Source of the DNA: Caldilineaceae bacterium SB0661_bin_34
Lineage (GTDB): Bacteria > Chloroflexota > Anaerolineae > Caldilineales > Caldilineaceae
Length of the DNA stretch: 64,000 bases
Assembly (NCBI GenBank): GCA_009841145.1
Contig: VXMJ01000073.1
Location: 1 to 64,000 of the forward strand
Reading direction: 5' to 3'
A model generated the notes under the pieces. It worked only from the letters and a program-made list of their open reading frames with translations, had not been told where the DNA came from and ran no database searches. The position numbers were made by a program, and so were the translations under genes. Position 1 is the stretch's first letter; every line of letters starts with the position of its first letter. Below, one piece after another: positions 7,797 to 16,753 of this stretch.

Positions 7797-10700
7797 TTGC
7801 CAGTGGAGAACGACTTCTTTGCCAGTCCAATCCTCAATTCCCCGTACAAGTATCCGGCTAGACACTGGGAATTGGACGAACAAGGGCAACCTACGCAGCG
7901 GATCAAGCCCGAAAGGCGTCCCGCGGACTTTGTCACGCCCATCCCCCAACCTCGGAAGGGCAAGGGGCGAGGCTTGCAGCAGAGCCCGTTCCTCTTCGAT
8001 GAAGCCGACGGGTTGTCCTCGGCGGAGCAGCAGTACGAACCCACTGCCTTCATCAATCTGATTCGCGATCAAGTCGACCAATGGCGCAAGCTACCGCTCG
8101 GCAGCCAGGGGGTGACACCGGAAACGGGGCGGCTGCTTCAGCACTGGCGCAATCACGAGTTCAGCAGCATCCGGCCGTTTTTCTGCCAGGTCGAAGCTGT
8201 CGAGACGATCATCTGGCTGATCGAGGCCCCAAAGTCACCCCTCATTGGGCGGCGAATACGGACCCATCTCGACCACGTCAGCCAAGTTGCCAATCCCGGA
8301 CTTGCACGACTCGCCCTGAAACTGGCCACCGGTGCCGGCAAGACCACCGTCATGGCCATGCTGATTGCCTGGCAGACCATCAACGCCGTGCGCAGGCCCG
8401 GAAGCAGGCGTTTCACCAGTGGGTTCCTGGTCGTCACACCGGGCTTGACCATCAGGGATCGTCTGCGCGTGCTGCAACCCAACGATCCAGACAGCTACTA
8501 CGCCAGTCGGGAACTGGTACCGCGCGACATGTTGGGCACCTTGGAACGCGCGCGAATCATCATCACCAACTACCACGCCTTCCAATTGCGGGAACGCATG
8601 GACCTGTCCTCGGGCGGACGGCGGCTGCTTCAGGGCCGGGGCGGCGAACTTGAGACCAAGGAGACTGAAGGCCAGATGCTCCAGCGGATCATGCCAGAGC
8701 TGATGGGCATGCAGAACATTCTGGTCATCAACGACGAGGGCCATCACTGCTATCGCGAGAAACCGGATGACAGCGATGAGGGAACCCTGAAGGGCGATGA
8801 TCGTACCGAGGCCAAGAAGAACAACGAGGCGGCCCGGGTTTGGATATCCGGCCTTGAAGCCGTCAAGCGTCGGGTGGGAGCTTCGCAGGTCATAGACCTG
8901 TCCGCGACCCCGTTCTTCCTGCGCGGCTCCGGTTATGCAGAAGGCACCCTTTTCCCTTGGACTGTCAGCGATTTCTCCCTGATGGATGCCATTGAGTGCG
9001 GCATCGTAAAGCTCCCGCGCGTGCCCGTGGCCGACAACGTGCCCACCGATGACATGCCAATGTACCGCAACCTGTGGGAACACATTCGGTCCAGCATGCC
9101 CAAAGGCACACGGAGCTCTACCCGAAATCTCGATCCCCTGAACCTCCCCGTGGAATTGCAAACAGCGCTGGACGCTCTCTACGGGCACTACTGCAAGACC
9201 GACGAACTCTGGAGGAAGGCCGGGATACCCGTTCCGCCGTGCTTCATTGTCATCTGCAACAACACGGCCTCATCCAAGCTGGTGTACGACTACATCGCCG
9301 GTTTCGAGCGGGAGAATGAAGATGGCACGACACGTCCGGTGCCTGGCCGTCTACCACAGTTCCGAAACTTCGACGATGAAGGCCACCGCTTGCCCCGGCC
9401 CCGAACCCTGTTGATAGACAGCGCGCAGCTTGAGTCCGGAGACGCGTTGGACAGAAACTTTCGTGCCATGGCAGCCGACGCAATCGACCGTTTCCGCCGG
9501 GAGATCATCGCGCGTACGGGCGATCGCCGCCAAGCCGATAACATCACGGATCAGGATCTCCTGCGGGAGGCAATGAACACTGTTGGCAAGGAGGGGCGAC
9601 TTGGCGAGTCCATCCGGTGTGTGGTGTCCGTGTCCATGCTTACTGAAGGTTGGGATGCGAGCACGGTTACACATGTGCTCGGTGTCAGAGCCTTCGGCAC
9701 ACAACTGCTGTGTGAACAGGCGGTGGGCCGATCCCTGCGGCGCCAGTCCTACGACCTCAACGATGAAGGCTTGTTTGATGTCGAGTATGCGGATGTACTT
9801 GGGATTCCCTTTGACTTCACTGCCAAGCCTGTTCCGGCACCACCCCTACCGCCGCGTCCGACCATCGAGGTCAAGGCTGTGCGCCCTAACCGCGATCATC
9901 TTGAAATCCGTTTTCCGCGCGTGTCGGGCTATCGGGTGGAACTGCCTGAAGATGAACTCTGTGCTGAGTTCAACGACGACTCCCGCCTTGTGCTGACCCC
10001 TGAATTGGTAGGACCTACTGTGACTCGCAACGAGGGCATCATCGGAGAGGGAATCGATCTCGATCTGGCGCATCTCAGGGATTTCCGGATCGCCACTCTG
10101 GAGTTCCATCTCACCCTGCATCTGCTCCAACGGTACTTCCGCGATGCCAACGAGGAGCCCAAGCACCATCTGTTTGGCAAGCTACGGCGGATTGTCAGAC
10201 AGTGGATGGGTGACTGTCTGGTTTGCCAAGGTGACACGTTTCCCACACAACTCATGTACCGGCCCTTGGCAGACTTGGCTTGCCAGCGGATATCGGCGGC
10301 GATCACTGCCACCCATGGCGAGGACTATCCGGTCCAGGTTGTGCTTGACCCCTACAATCCGGCCGGATCGACGCGCGACGTGCATTTCACCACGACCAAG
10401 TCCAATCGCTGGCGGACTGATCCCCGGAAGTGTCACGTCAACTACGCGTTGCTGGACAGCAGCTGGGAAGGCGAATTCTGCCGCGTGGTCGAGGCTCATC
10501 CCAAGGTCCGGGCCTATGTCAAGAATCACAACTTGGGCCTGGAGGTGCCCTATCGCATGGGTGCTGTCCCGCGGATCTACCTCCCCGACTTCGTCGTGCT
10601 CGTCGATGATGGTGGGAAGAATTCCCTTAACCTGGTAGTCGAGATCAAGGGATACCGCGGTGAGGACGCCAACGTCAAGAAGCTCACGATGGAGAACTAC

Positions 10701-10907
10701 TGGGTGCCTGGAATCAACCGCCTGACCGAGTACGGTAGGTGGGACTTCACTGAGATAACCGATGTCCACTCGATGGAGAACGTGCTAGACCAGTTGGCAT
10801 CAGCTGTACCCATGGATGTGTCCAAGGCGGCCCGAAGGCTCGCGCTTGCAGGTGGCAGCGAACCTCAACTTAAGCCTATCCCGCGGCGAAGAAGTGCAGT
10901 CGATTGA
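7797..10907 (+). CDS. Type III-like restriction helicase/nuclease
   Basis: A 1036-aa superfamily 2 helicase with a C-terminal nuclease, of the type annotated as BPTD_3080-like restriction endonuclease. Walker A ATGAGKT is at residues 177-183, motif II is DEGHH (313-317), motif III SATPF starts at 369, and the motif VI region reads CEQAVGRSLRR. The C-terminal PD-(D/E)xK site is Asp931 with Glu949-x-Lys951 (EIKG). It should translocate on and cut DNA lacking the partner methylation. The methylase at 16754-19594 is the obvious partner, although IS remnants and other genes now separate them. The start is TTG at 7797; GTG at 7803 is an alternative. An IS-end-like sequence begins at the stop codon. 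Confidence 0.85.
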   Translation: MPVENDFFASPILNSPYKYPARHWELDEQGQPTQRIKPERRPADFVTPIPQPRKGKGRGLQQSPFLFDEADGLSSAEQQYEPTAFINLIRDQVDQWRKLPLGSQGVTPETGRLLQHWRNHEFSSIRPFFCQVEAVETIIWLIEAPKSPLIGRRIRTHLDHVSQVANPGLARLALKLATGAGKTTVMAMLIAWQTINAVRRPGSRRFTSGFLVVTPGLTIRDRLRVLQPNDPDSYYASRELVPRDMLGTLERARIIITNYHAFQLRERMDLSSGGRRLLQGRGGELETKETEGQMLQRIMPELMGMQNILVINDEGHHCYREKPDDSDEGTLKGDDRTEAKKNNEAARVWISGLEAVKRRVGASQVIDLSATPFFLRGSGYAEGTLFPWTVSDFSLMDAIECGIVKLPRVPVADNVPTDDMPMYRNLWEHIRSSMPKGTRSSTRNLDPLNLPVELQTALDALYGHYCKTDELWRKAGIPVPPCFIVICNNTASSKLVYDYIAGFERENEDGTTRPVPGRLPQFRNFDDEGHRLPRPRTLLIDSAQLESGDALDRNFRAMAADAIDRFRREIIARTGDRRQADNITDQDLLREAMNTVGKEGRLGESIRCVVSVSMLTEGWDASTVTHVLGVRAFGTQLLCEQAVGRSLRRQSYDLNDEGLFDVEYADVLGIPFDFTAKPVPAPPLPPRPTIEVKAVRPNRDHLEIRFPRVSGYRVELPEDELCAEFNDDSRLVLTPELVGPTVTRNEGIIGEGIDLDLAHLRDFRIATLEFHLTLHLLQRYFRDANEEPKHHLFGKLRRIVRQWMGDCLVCQGDTFPTQLMYRPLADLACQRISAAITATHGEDYPVQVVLDPYNPAGSTRDVHFTTTKSNRWRTDPRKCHVNYALLDSSWEGEFCRVVEAHPKVRAYVKNHNLGLEVPYRMGAVPRIYLPDFVVLVDDGGKNSLNLVVEIKGYRGEDANVKKLTMENYWVPGINRLTEYGRWDFTEITDVHSMENVLDQLASAVPMDVSKAARRLALAGGSEPQLKPIPRRRSAVD

Positions 10908-11058
10908 TGACACAGTTTCACTTTCGTTGATTTTGGCGGAATTGTTTCAATCAGCGTGGGATCCGGTGGAGCGGCGCGGCAAAGGTTGCCCGGATCCGAA
11001 GCCGTCAAGCGTGCACGTGGGTGACGGCGTGTAAGAAGTTGCAGGTGTCGGTCGCTGT
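10908..11058. repeat. Decayed IS terminal repeat beside the helicase stop
   Basis: CAGTTTCACTTTCGTTGA (about 10910-10928) closely matches the ends of the elements at 47095-47639 and 52387-52969 (GGCACTGTTTCACTTTCGTT). No internal part of that element is recognisable here. The rest of the interval is the downstream edge of an IS630 remnant. Confidence 0.5.
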
Positions 11059-11795
11059 CTAGTGTTTTGTCCCAGAAATAGCCATGCATAATCTCTGGAT
11101 CTTGTGGAGGATGGAGTCGGCGGTCGCGGTCCACACAAAGGGCCAGGCGCCGGGGTTGTAGTGGTCGTGAAGCGGCGGATCCTCTCCTTGAGCTGGGTGA
11201 CGGAGGAGAAGGAACCGCGGCGGATGGTCTTCTGCGTGATGAGGTGGAACCAGATCTCGACTTGGTTGAGCCAGGAGGCATAGGTGGGGGTGAAGTGGAG
11301 ATGGTAGCGGGGCCGGTCGGCGAGCCAGTGCTTGACGCGGGCGTGCTTGTGGGTGCCATAGTTGTCGACGACGAGGTGGATGTTGAGGTCCGGAGGCACG
11401 TTGGCATCGATGTGTTGGAGGAAGCTCAGGAACTCCTGGTGGCGGTGTCGCGGCCTGCATTGGGCGAGGACCCGGCCGGTGGCAACATCCAGGGCAGCGA
11501 AGAGGGTGGTGGTGCCGTGGCGGATGTAGCCGTGCGTGACGCCTTCGACGTAGCCCAACCCGAGAGGCAGGAGGGGCTGGGTGCGCTCCAGCGCCTGGGT
11601 CTGGCTCTTCTCGTCGACGCACAGCACCGTGGCATGGTCGGGCGGATGGAGGTAGAGGCCGACGATGTCGCGGACCTTCTCGACGAAGAAGGGATCGGTG
11701 GAAAGCTGGAAGTGCTTCTGCCGGTGGGGCTGGAGGTGGAACGCGGTCCAGAGGCGCTGGACCATGGACTTCGACAGCCCGGTGGCGTCGGCCAT
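11059..11795 (-). pseudogene. IS630-family transposase, N-terminally truncated and frameshifted
   Basis: The minus strand encodes GLSKSMVQRLWTAFHLQPHR, VLCVDEKSQTQALERTQP, LNIHLVVDNYGTHKH and FHFTPTYASWLNQVEIWF-type blocks, the DDE core of IS630-family transposases (DEK, DNxxxH, SWLNQxE). Near 11168 the frame breaks; the other frame continues with DHYNPGAWPFVWTATAD and ends AISGTKH at 11059. The N-terminal helix-turn-helix part is missing because the element is joined at ~11795 to an unrelated IS701-like transposase. Confidence 0.85.
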
Positions 11796-12867
11796 GGCAC
11801 GGCAGGTCCAGATGTGTGCGCACGGCCTGGAAGGTGACCTCCACCTGCCAGCGACGCAGGGACCAAGCCACCATCGTGTGCGGGGCGCGCTGCGGGTCGG
11901 TGCAGAGCAGGACCGTCGGTGCGCGGACCCCGGCCGGGTCGCGCAGCAGTACCCAGCGCAGGGGCACGACAGGCTGGCCGGAGTGGTACCAGAGGGCCGT
12001 GCCCGTGGCATAGGCATAGTCCAGGACCTGACGGAACCCGTCGTACCAGCGCACGGTCAGCGGTCGCCAAGTCGTCTGCGGGTTTGCCAGCCGCTGCCGC
12101 AGCGAGGGCAGACGCGCACCCTTGAGCCGCGGGCGGCCCGTCTGGCCCGGTGTCCGGGGTGGCGGCGGCGCATACAGGGCCGCGTCCAGGCGCAGGCGCA
12201 GGCGCACGACGGCCACGAGGGCCCATCGTTGACAGGCCGCCAGCAGGCGCAGGGTGGCATAGGTCCGGTCGGCCACCACGACCAGGTCCCGGTCGGGCAG
12301 CCAGCGGCGCAGGAGACCCAGCATCTGGCGCGCCCAGTCGGTAAGCGTCTTGTGGCGCCGGCCCTGTTCCCCATGGTAGCGGGCCGACGGGGCCAGGACC
12401 GTGAGGAAGGGCAGGGCCCAGACCCGCTGCGCCCACGGGATCCGGACGAGCCACATCAAGCTGAGCCAGCGTAGGCCCATGGCCTTGACGAAGTGGCTGT
12501 GCGAGGAGCGCACCGCGTCCCGGTACACCCCCTTGGCTTCAATGCGCGGCCCCGCGCGCCGCTCGATGGTCTCGTCCAGGCCAAACACCAGGGGACCGCC
12601 CGGGTCCAGGTGGCGCAGCAGCAGGGCCAGCAGTTGTCGGCTGGCCGCCAGGGCGGACCAACGGGCCCGGTTGAGCACCTGGTGGTAGAGGGCAAAGTCG
12701 GGCTCGGCCTGCCGTCCCAGCACCCGCAGGCAGGCGCACACCGTGCGCCGACCGGGGGCCAGCACGGCTCCGATCAGCAGTCGTTGTGCCTTGCGCCAGG
12801 TACGGGCGTCGAACAGCGACGCGAAGGGCGACAGCAACGGTACAATGGCGTCCGGCAGGCTGGGCAT
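11796..12867 (-). pseudogene. IS701-like transposase, C-terminally truncated
   Basis: The frame from ATG 12867 encodes ~355 residues of an IS4/IS701-type DDE transposase: VFGLDETIERR (first Asp, with DExxxxR), DRDLVVVADRTYATL (second Asp), and RRWQVEVTFQAVRTHLD, containing the glutamate of the YREK-like region. Beyond ~11796 the frame runs into IS630 sequence, so the 602-aa open frame is a chance fusion of two elements. A TTGTACAAAGTCCAG motif ~70 bases upstream (12936-12950) is probably its terminal repeat. Confidence 0.75.
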
Positions 12868-12935
12868 GATGAACCTTTGGTGATGAATTGGTTCATTCTG
12901 CCAGCCTGCTTTTCCCTCCCTATGCCGACATCAAG

Positions 12936-12950
12936 TTGTACAAAGTCCAG
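12936..12950 (+). repeat. IS-end motif TTGTACAAAGTCCAG (copy 2)
   Basis: Same 15-mer as at 5471 and within the 47047-47072 palindrome. It lies just outside the 5' end of the truncated IS701-like transposase gene, where a terminal inverted repeat is expected. Confidence 0.55.
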
Positions 12951-13191
12951 GTTAGGCCCGGCTTCAGTTCCGTCAACACACGACGTTGGGTCTTGGGCAC
13001 TGGGGGGGTAACGGTCGAGGATTCCCACCTGGTGGAATCAGGTCGCGTGGTCCCGTGTGAAGTCGGCTGATCCTCACTGATAGTCTTGGCAAGTTTTGAC
13101 GCGGTATTCCGATGCTTGTACCCTTGATCCTGTTTTTACTTGGATGTACGGGTTTTGCTTCCTATTCAGTAGACAAAAGTGAGGTGCATCA

Positions 13192-13884
13192 TTGGCCTCT
13201 GAGAAACAGGTCTTTCCTACCATTCCTGCCAAATCATGGTGGACTCTTCGCAAGAGGTTCATTCAAGCCATTCCCAAACAAGTCACACCGGCATACCTTG
13301 TTACCGTGCTCGGTGGCAAGGAGCAGTCGGCCAAAACAAACGTGCTGCGGGGTCTACAGGTTGTTGGGTTAGTTGACGAAGAAGGCTTCACGACGAACAA
13401 GGCCACGCTGTGGCGAGACGACACCACCTACCCAGAGGTGTGTAAGCAGATTCTGGACGAACTCTATCCCACGGAGTTGCAAGATGCCGTCCCCGATCCA
13501 GCGAGCGACAGGGAAGCAGCAAAGACTTGGTTCAAGGCCACTACAAGCTGTGGGGAAACAGCAGCGCGGCAGATGACTGCTTTGTACGCACTGCTTATGG
13601 AGGCAGATCCGTCCGTTGGGAATGAGACCAAGGAACGCAAGACAGAGAAGACTAAGTCGCGAGAGTCGACAAGACAACCAACGCCATCTGGTAAGCTCCA
13701 GCAGTCGGAACTCGCAAATCAACAACAGGAGCCTCCACGTGTACCTACCCGTGGTCTCGAAATGCCTGAGATGCGCCTCAGTCTTGAGATTCGGATCGAC
13801 GCGAGCGTCACGCCAGAGCAAATTGACCTGATCTTCGCGAGCATGGCGAAGCACTTGTACCGCCGTGACGATGAGGGACAGTAA
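13192..13884 (+). CDS. DUF5343-like protein
   Basis: A 230-aa protein resembling DUF5343 proteins found beside restriction and nuclease genes. Residues 1-90 look like a winged-helix-type fold (PAKSWWTLRKRFIQAIPKQV ... NVLRGLQVVGLVDEEG). A polar low-complexity linker (~145-195) follows, then a conserved tail EIRIDASVTPEQIDLIFASM. The start is TTG at 13192. It overlaps the next gene by 20 bases, so the two are probably translationally coupled. The function of the family is unknown; the tail may mediate interaction with the partner. Its place between the helicase/nuclease and the PLD/methylase genes suggests an accessory role in that defence locus. Confidence 0.65.
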   Translation: MASEKQVFPTIPAKSWWTLRKRFIQAIPKQVTPAYLVTVLGGKEQSAKTNVLRGLQVVGLVDEEGFTTNKATLWRDDTTYPEVCKQILDELYPTELQDAVPDPASDREAAKTWFKATTSCGETAARQMTALYALLMEADPSVGNETKERKTEKTKSRESTRQPTPSGKLQQSELANQQQEPPRVPTRGLEMPEMRLSLEIRIDASVTPEQIDLIFASMAKHLYRRDDEGQ

Positions 13885-14398
13885 CCTTGAAGCTGCCAAG
13901 GCGAGCCTTGCAGTTCTCAAACAACTCGAACATGCAACGCGTGAACTGCGACAACCGCCAGAAGTAGGGACAGCCTCACGAACACAGCCGGTTTTGACTT
14001 TCTCCGTGGTCGAGGGTACACGAGGATACTTGGAGGCCATTACACATCAGATCAACGGCACATACGAGAACGGGTGGTACGATGCCTGCGCCGTAATGAT
14101 GAGAAAGCTTATGGAGACTCTTATTATCGAAGTATTCGAGCAGCGCGGGATGGCGAAGAAGATCCAAACATCTGCTGGTGACTTCGAACAGCTCGCGACG
14201 CTTATTGGGAAAGTGGTCGGTGAATCTGATTGGAACCTAAGTCGGAATACCAGACGGGCACTATCCGATGTAAAGGAACTCGGTGACAACTCGGCACATG
14301 GTCGTCGGTTCGCTGCCCATCGTAGTGATATTGATGGTCTCAGAATTGGATTTCGGGCTGCAGTCCAAGAACTTGCCCAACTGTGTGGGTGGTCATAA
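13865..14398 (+). CDS. HEPN-like partner of the DUF5343 protein
   Basis: A 177-aa, mostly helical protein overlapping the upstream gene by 20 bases. The core YDACAVMMRKLMETLIIEVF followed by VKELGDNSAHGRR resembles DUF4145/HEPN-like helical proteins, where N-x-x-H (here NSAH) lies in the last helices; a strict Rx4-6H HEPN motif is not clear. The start is GTG at 13865 or ATG at 13871. With the DUF5343 protein it forms a two-gene unit ended by a strong hairpin at 14450-14488. Its role is unknown, but coupling and location suggest a defence accessory or toxin-like partner. Confidence 0.6.
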   Translation: MTMRDSNLEAAKASLAVLKQLEHATRELRQPPEVGTASRTQPVLTFSVVEGTRGYLEAITHQINGTYENGWYDACAVMMRKLMETLIIEVFEQRGMAKKIQTSAGDFEQLATLIGKVVGESDWNLSRNTRRALSDVKELGDNSAHGRRFAAHRSDIDGLRIGFRAAVQELAQLCGWS

Positions 14399-14449
14399 GG
14401 GACCAGTTCTTCACCTTCTCACAATGTTCTCTCGCCGTGCTGCTAGCTC

Positions 14450-14488
14450 AGGCACATTCGCTATAGTCGTGACATAGCAAATGTGCCT
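14450..14488 (+). terminator. Long hairpin, likely terminator
   Basis: AGGCACATTCGCTAT (14450-14464) pairs with ATAGCAAATGTGCCT (14474-14488) with one mismatch and a 9-base loop. It is 50 bases downstream of the DUF5343/HEPN-like operon. There is no T-run, so it may instead be an RNA-stabilising 3' hairpin. Confidence 0.6.
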
Positions 14489-14556
14489 GTTCACCATTAG
14501 GATGCTAAAAAACGCGGTCGGTTAGAATTCCTGCATCCAGGACGGAGGAATCCCCG

Positions 14557-15406
14557 ATGCGCGGTTGCCCCAACCCCAACGCTCCATGCTGGCCATTGTG
14601 GACTTGGAGGAACGGATACTCCGGGACCATCCGTTGTGGCGGATCAAGGCAATGGCCAATGAGGCCCTGGCGCGGCTGTTGCCGGAGTTCGATCGCATGT
14701 ATGCCCGCGTGGGCCGCACCCTGTTCGACGAGGTGGTGTGGGCGACCGACGAGGAGGGACTGCTATCGGACGAGCACTTCAGTGTAGACGGGACCCTGAT
14801 CGAGGCAGCTGCCAGCCCAGGAGCTTCCGGCCCAAGGAAGGTTCGTCGCTGCCTGCAGATAACGATCCGGGCAACCTGTCCGTGGACTTCCGCGGGGAGC
14901 GCCGGAGCAACGCGACTCACGCTAGCACCACGGATCCCGGAGGCGCGTCTCTTGTGCAAGGGCCAGGGACAGGAAGCCCGGTTGGCGTTCCTGGGGCATG
15001 CCCTGATGGAGAACCACCACGGTCTGCAGATGGACTTCACGGTCAACCAGGTCTCCGGCATGGCGGAACGGGATGCGGTGCCGAAGCTCCTGGACGGGGT
15101 GCGGGCACGCGGCTATTGGTCCCGCATGCTGGGTACCGACTGCGGCTACGGCACCCAGGATTGTGTATAGGACATCCGTGCACGACGGGTGACCCCCCAT
15201 GTGGCACAGAAGAAGCACTCGGCCATCGACGCCCGCACGACCCGTCATGCCGGCTACGCGGTGAGCCTGCGCTTCTGCAAGCGGGCGGAGGAGATCTTCG
15301 GCTGGATGAAGACAGTAGGCGGCCTGCGGTACACCGCTACCGAGGCGTGGCGCGCACGGGGCTGACCAGCTATCTGGTGGCGACGGCCTACAACCTAGTA
15401 TGTTGG
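14557..15406 (+). pseudogene. IS5-type transposase, internally deleted and frameshifted
   Basis: Frames give VDLEERILRDHPLWRIKAMA and RMYARVGRTLFDEVVWATDE, then GLLSDEHFSVDGTLIEA (first catalytic Asp region), FRGERRSNATHASTTDP, KGQGQEARLAFLGHALMENH, and finally VTPHVAQKKHSAIDARTTRH with EEIFGWMKTVGGL. About 60 residues normally found between the N-terminus and the first catalytic motif are deleted. Stops and frame changes (near 14820, 14940 and 15168) kill the gene. It ends at a 40-bp palindrome. Confidence 0.85.
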
Positions 15407-15410
15407 CTAA

Positions 15411-15450
15411 CTGTCAGTATCCAGGGGCGGCCGCCCCTGGATACTGACAG
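15411..15450. repeat. 40-bp perfect palindrome at the end of the IS5-type remnant
   Basis: CTGTCAGTATCCAGGGGCGG at 15411-15430 is followed by its exact reverse complement. It lies immediately after the last codons of the transposase (YNLVCWLT). Its flank CTAGTATGTTGGCTAA resembles the flank of the 34-bp palindrome at position 1 on the opposite strand, although the palindromes differ in sequence. Confidence 0.7.
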
Positions 15451-15673
15451 GGCGTGACTGACCGTTTTGCAATCTGGGTCCGGCCAGCCGAGACCGTGGT
15501 GCCACAACGGTCGCAGGGCTCCAGAGTGAAACAGGCATCCGTGAATGGTCCGTATCGCAACTGTACAATGGACCATGGAGGCTTCGCAGGTTGGGTGGTG
15601 TAACAACCCACTCCCTATCACTTGAACCCTCGTGCGCGCCCTCGTGCCGAATCACACGGCCCCGTGACGAACA

Positions 15674-16732
15674 TCAATAGAAACCGTACCGTCTAGGACG
15701 CTGACCATGAGTCGCGCCGATATGCCCCGCGAGATTAGCCGATTGTTCCCAATCGCCGAACGCATCGCTGTTGACGTCTGTGACATCAAATTCAAACTTA
15801 CGGGGTTCATCTGTCCTCTTGAATCGAATCGCGCGCTCAGCGATGGGCGGTCCACCTCTTGTCTGTGTGGGCATACCAAGTCGCCATATTTCTACCCCAT
15901 AGTTCGTTGTTTTGAACGAAAGAGGTCGATCATTCCAAGTTTGTCCCGCGGTCTGGAGGATGATGTTTTCGCGCTGATAAGAAACTTCCCCAAAGAATCG
16001 AGCCAGCTCTCTTGGAAATTCGACTTGATGGCGACGGCCCGGAGGACCAGAACCTGCTCCAACTTCTAGGAAAAAGTAGCGAGCTGAAACAATTGTGTCG
16101 GGTGTTTCTACCGTAGCTCGGACGATCGGATTCTGCTCAAGCACCTGTTGCCGCAATTGAGCGTAGTGAAGAATAAAGCGCTTATCGACTATGCGCGACG
16201 CGTCCCACAATTTTGTCCACCAAGCCGCGAATCTACTGTCTGAGTCCAGCTCCCTGCTGCCAGAAGTACCAATGTACATACCCATCTCATAGTTTGCAGT
16301 AGGTCTACCGATTGCGGCAGCAGATAGATTGGAGGAACCTGCTTGAATTGCCATCAACATGTGGTTAGCATTGAGTGCTATCACCTTTGGGTGAAACACT
16401 GGCTTCATCGCGAAAATACCTTTCCGCAGTCTCCTGCCTGGCACAAAAGCGCGAATCTCGATTTGGTCCAGACTGCGTAGTCTCTCTAGAGCGGCGGGCT
16501 CAGTAATTGCATTATGAATTCCAACTAGAATCCGTTTCCTAACTGCCTGCCAATTCTGCGCAGTTGCAATGATTGTGAGAAACTCATCGACACCGCTGTA
16601 TGTCGCATAAGCAAATGCTGCTCTGACCTCTGCATCGCAAATAGACGTGTTTCCAAGCACTTCAGCGAATCTACCAAAGAGTTCGTGAGGCTGATCTGGC
16701 GTAACGGGTAGTATCTGAAACTCGATGGACAT
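15674..16732 (-). CDS. PLD-like nuclease of the restriction locus
   Basis: A 352-aa protein with one phospholipase-D-like half-site: FHPKVIAL (His114, Lys116) and AGSSNLSAAAI (132-141) followed by a downstream acidic NYE (Glu149). This is the arrangement of single-HKD nucleases such as BfiI-type enzymes, which dimerise to complete the active site. The N-terminal ~100 residues and the C-terminal half are not recognised. It lies 21 bases downstream of the methylase on the same strand, so it belongs to that operon. I infer it is a second nuclease, or a regulator, in a methylase/helicase restriction system. ATG at 16732. Confidence 0.7.
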   Translation of the reverse strand: MSIEFQILPVTPDQPHELFGRFAEVLGNTSICDAEVRAAFAYATYSGVDEFLTIIATAQNWQAVRKRILVGIHNAITEPAALERLRSLDQIEIRAFVPGRRLRKGIFAMKPVFHPKVIALNANHMLMAIQAGSSNLSAAAIGRPTANYEMGMYIGTSGSRELDSDSRFAAWWTKLWDASRIVDKRFILHYAQLRQQVLEQNPIVRATVETPDTIVSARYFFLEVGAGSGPPGRRHQVEFPRELARFFGEVSYQRENIILQTAGQTWNDRPLSFKTTNYGVEIWRLGMPTQTRGGPPIAERAIRFKRTDEPRKFEFDVTDVNSDAFGDWEQSANLAGHIGATHGQRPRRYGFY

Positions 16733-16753
16733 ATCACAGATCTCTCATAGTTC

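Noticed and set aside
11059-12867. A 602-aa transposase as one functional gene
   Set aside because: The first ~355 residues are IS701-like, and the rest is IS630 sequence mostly out of frame. It is a junction of two dead elements.
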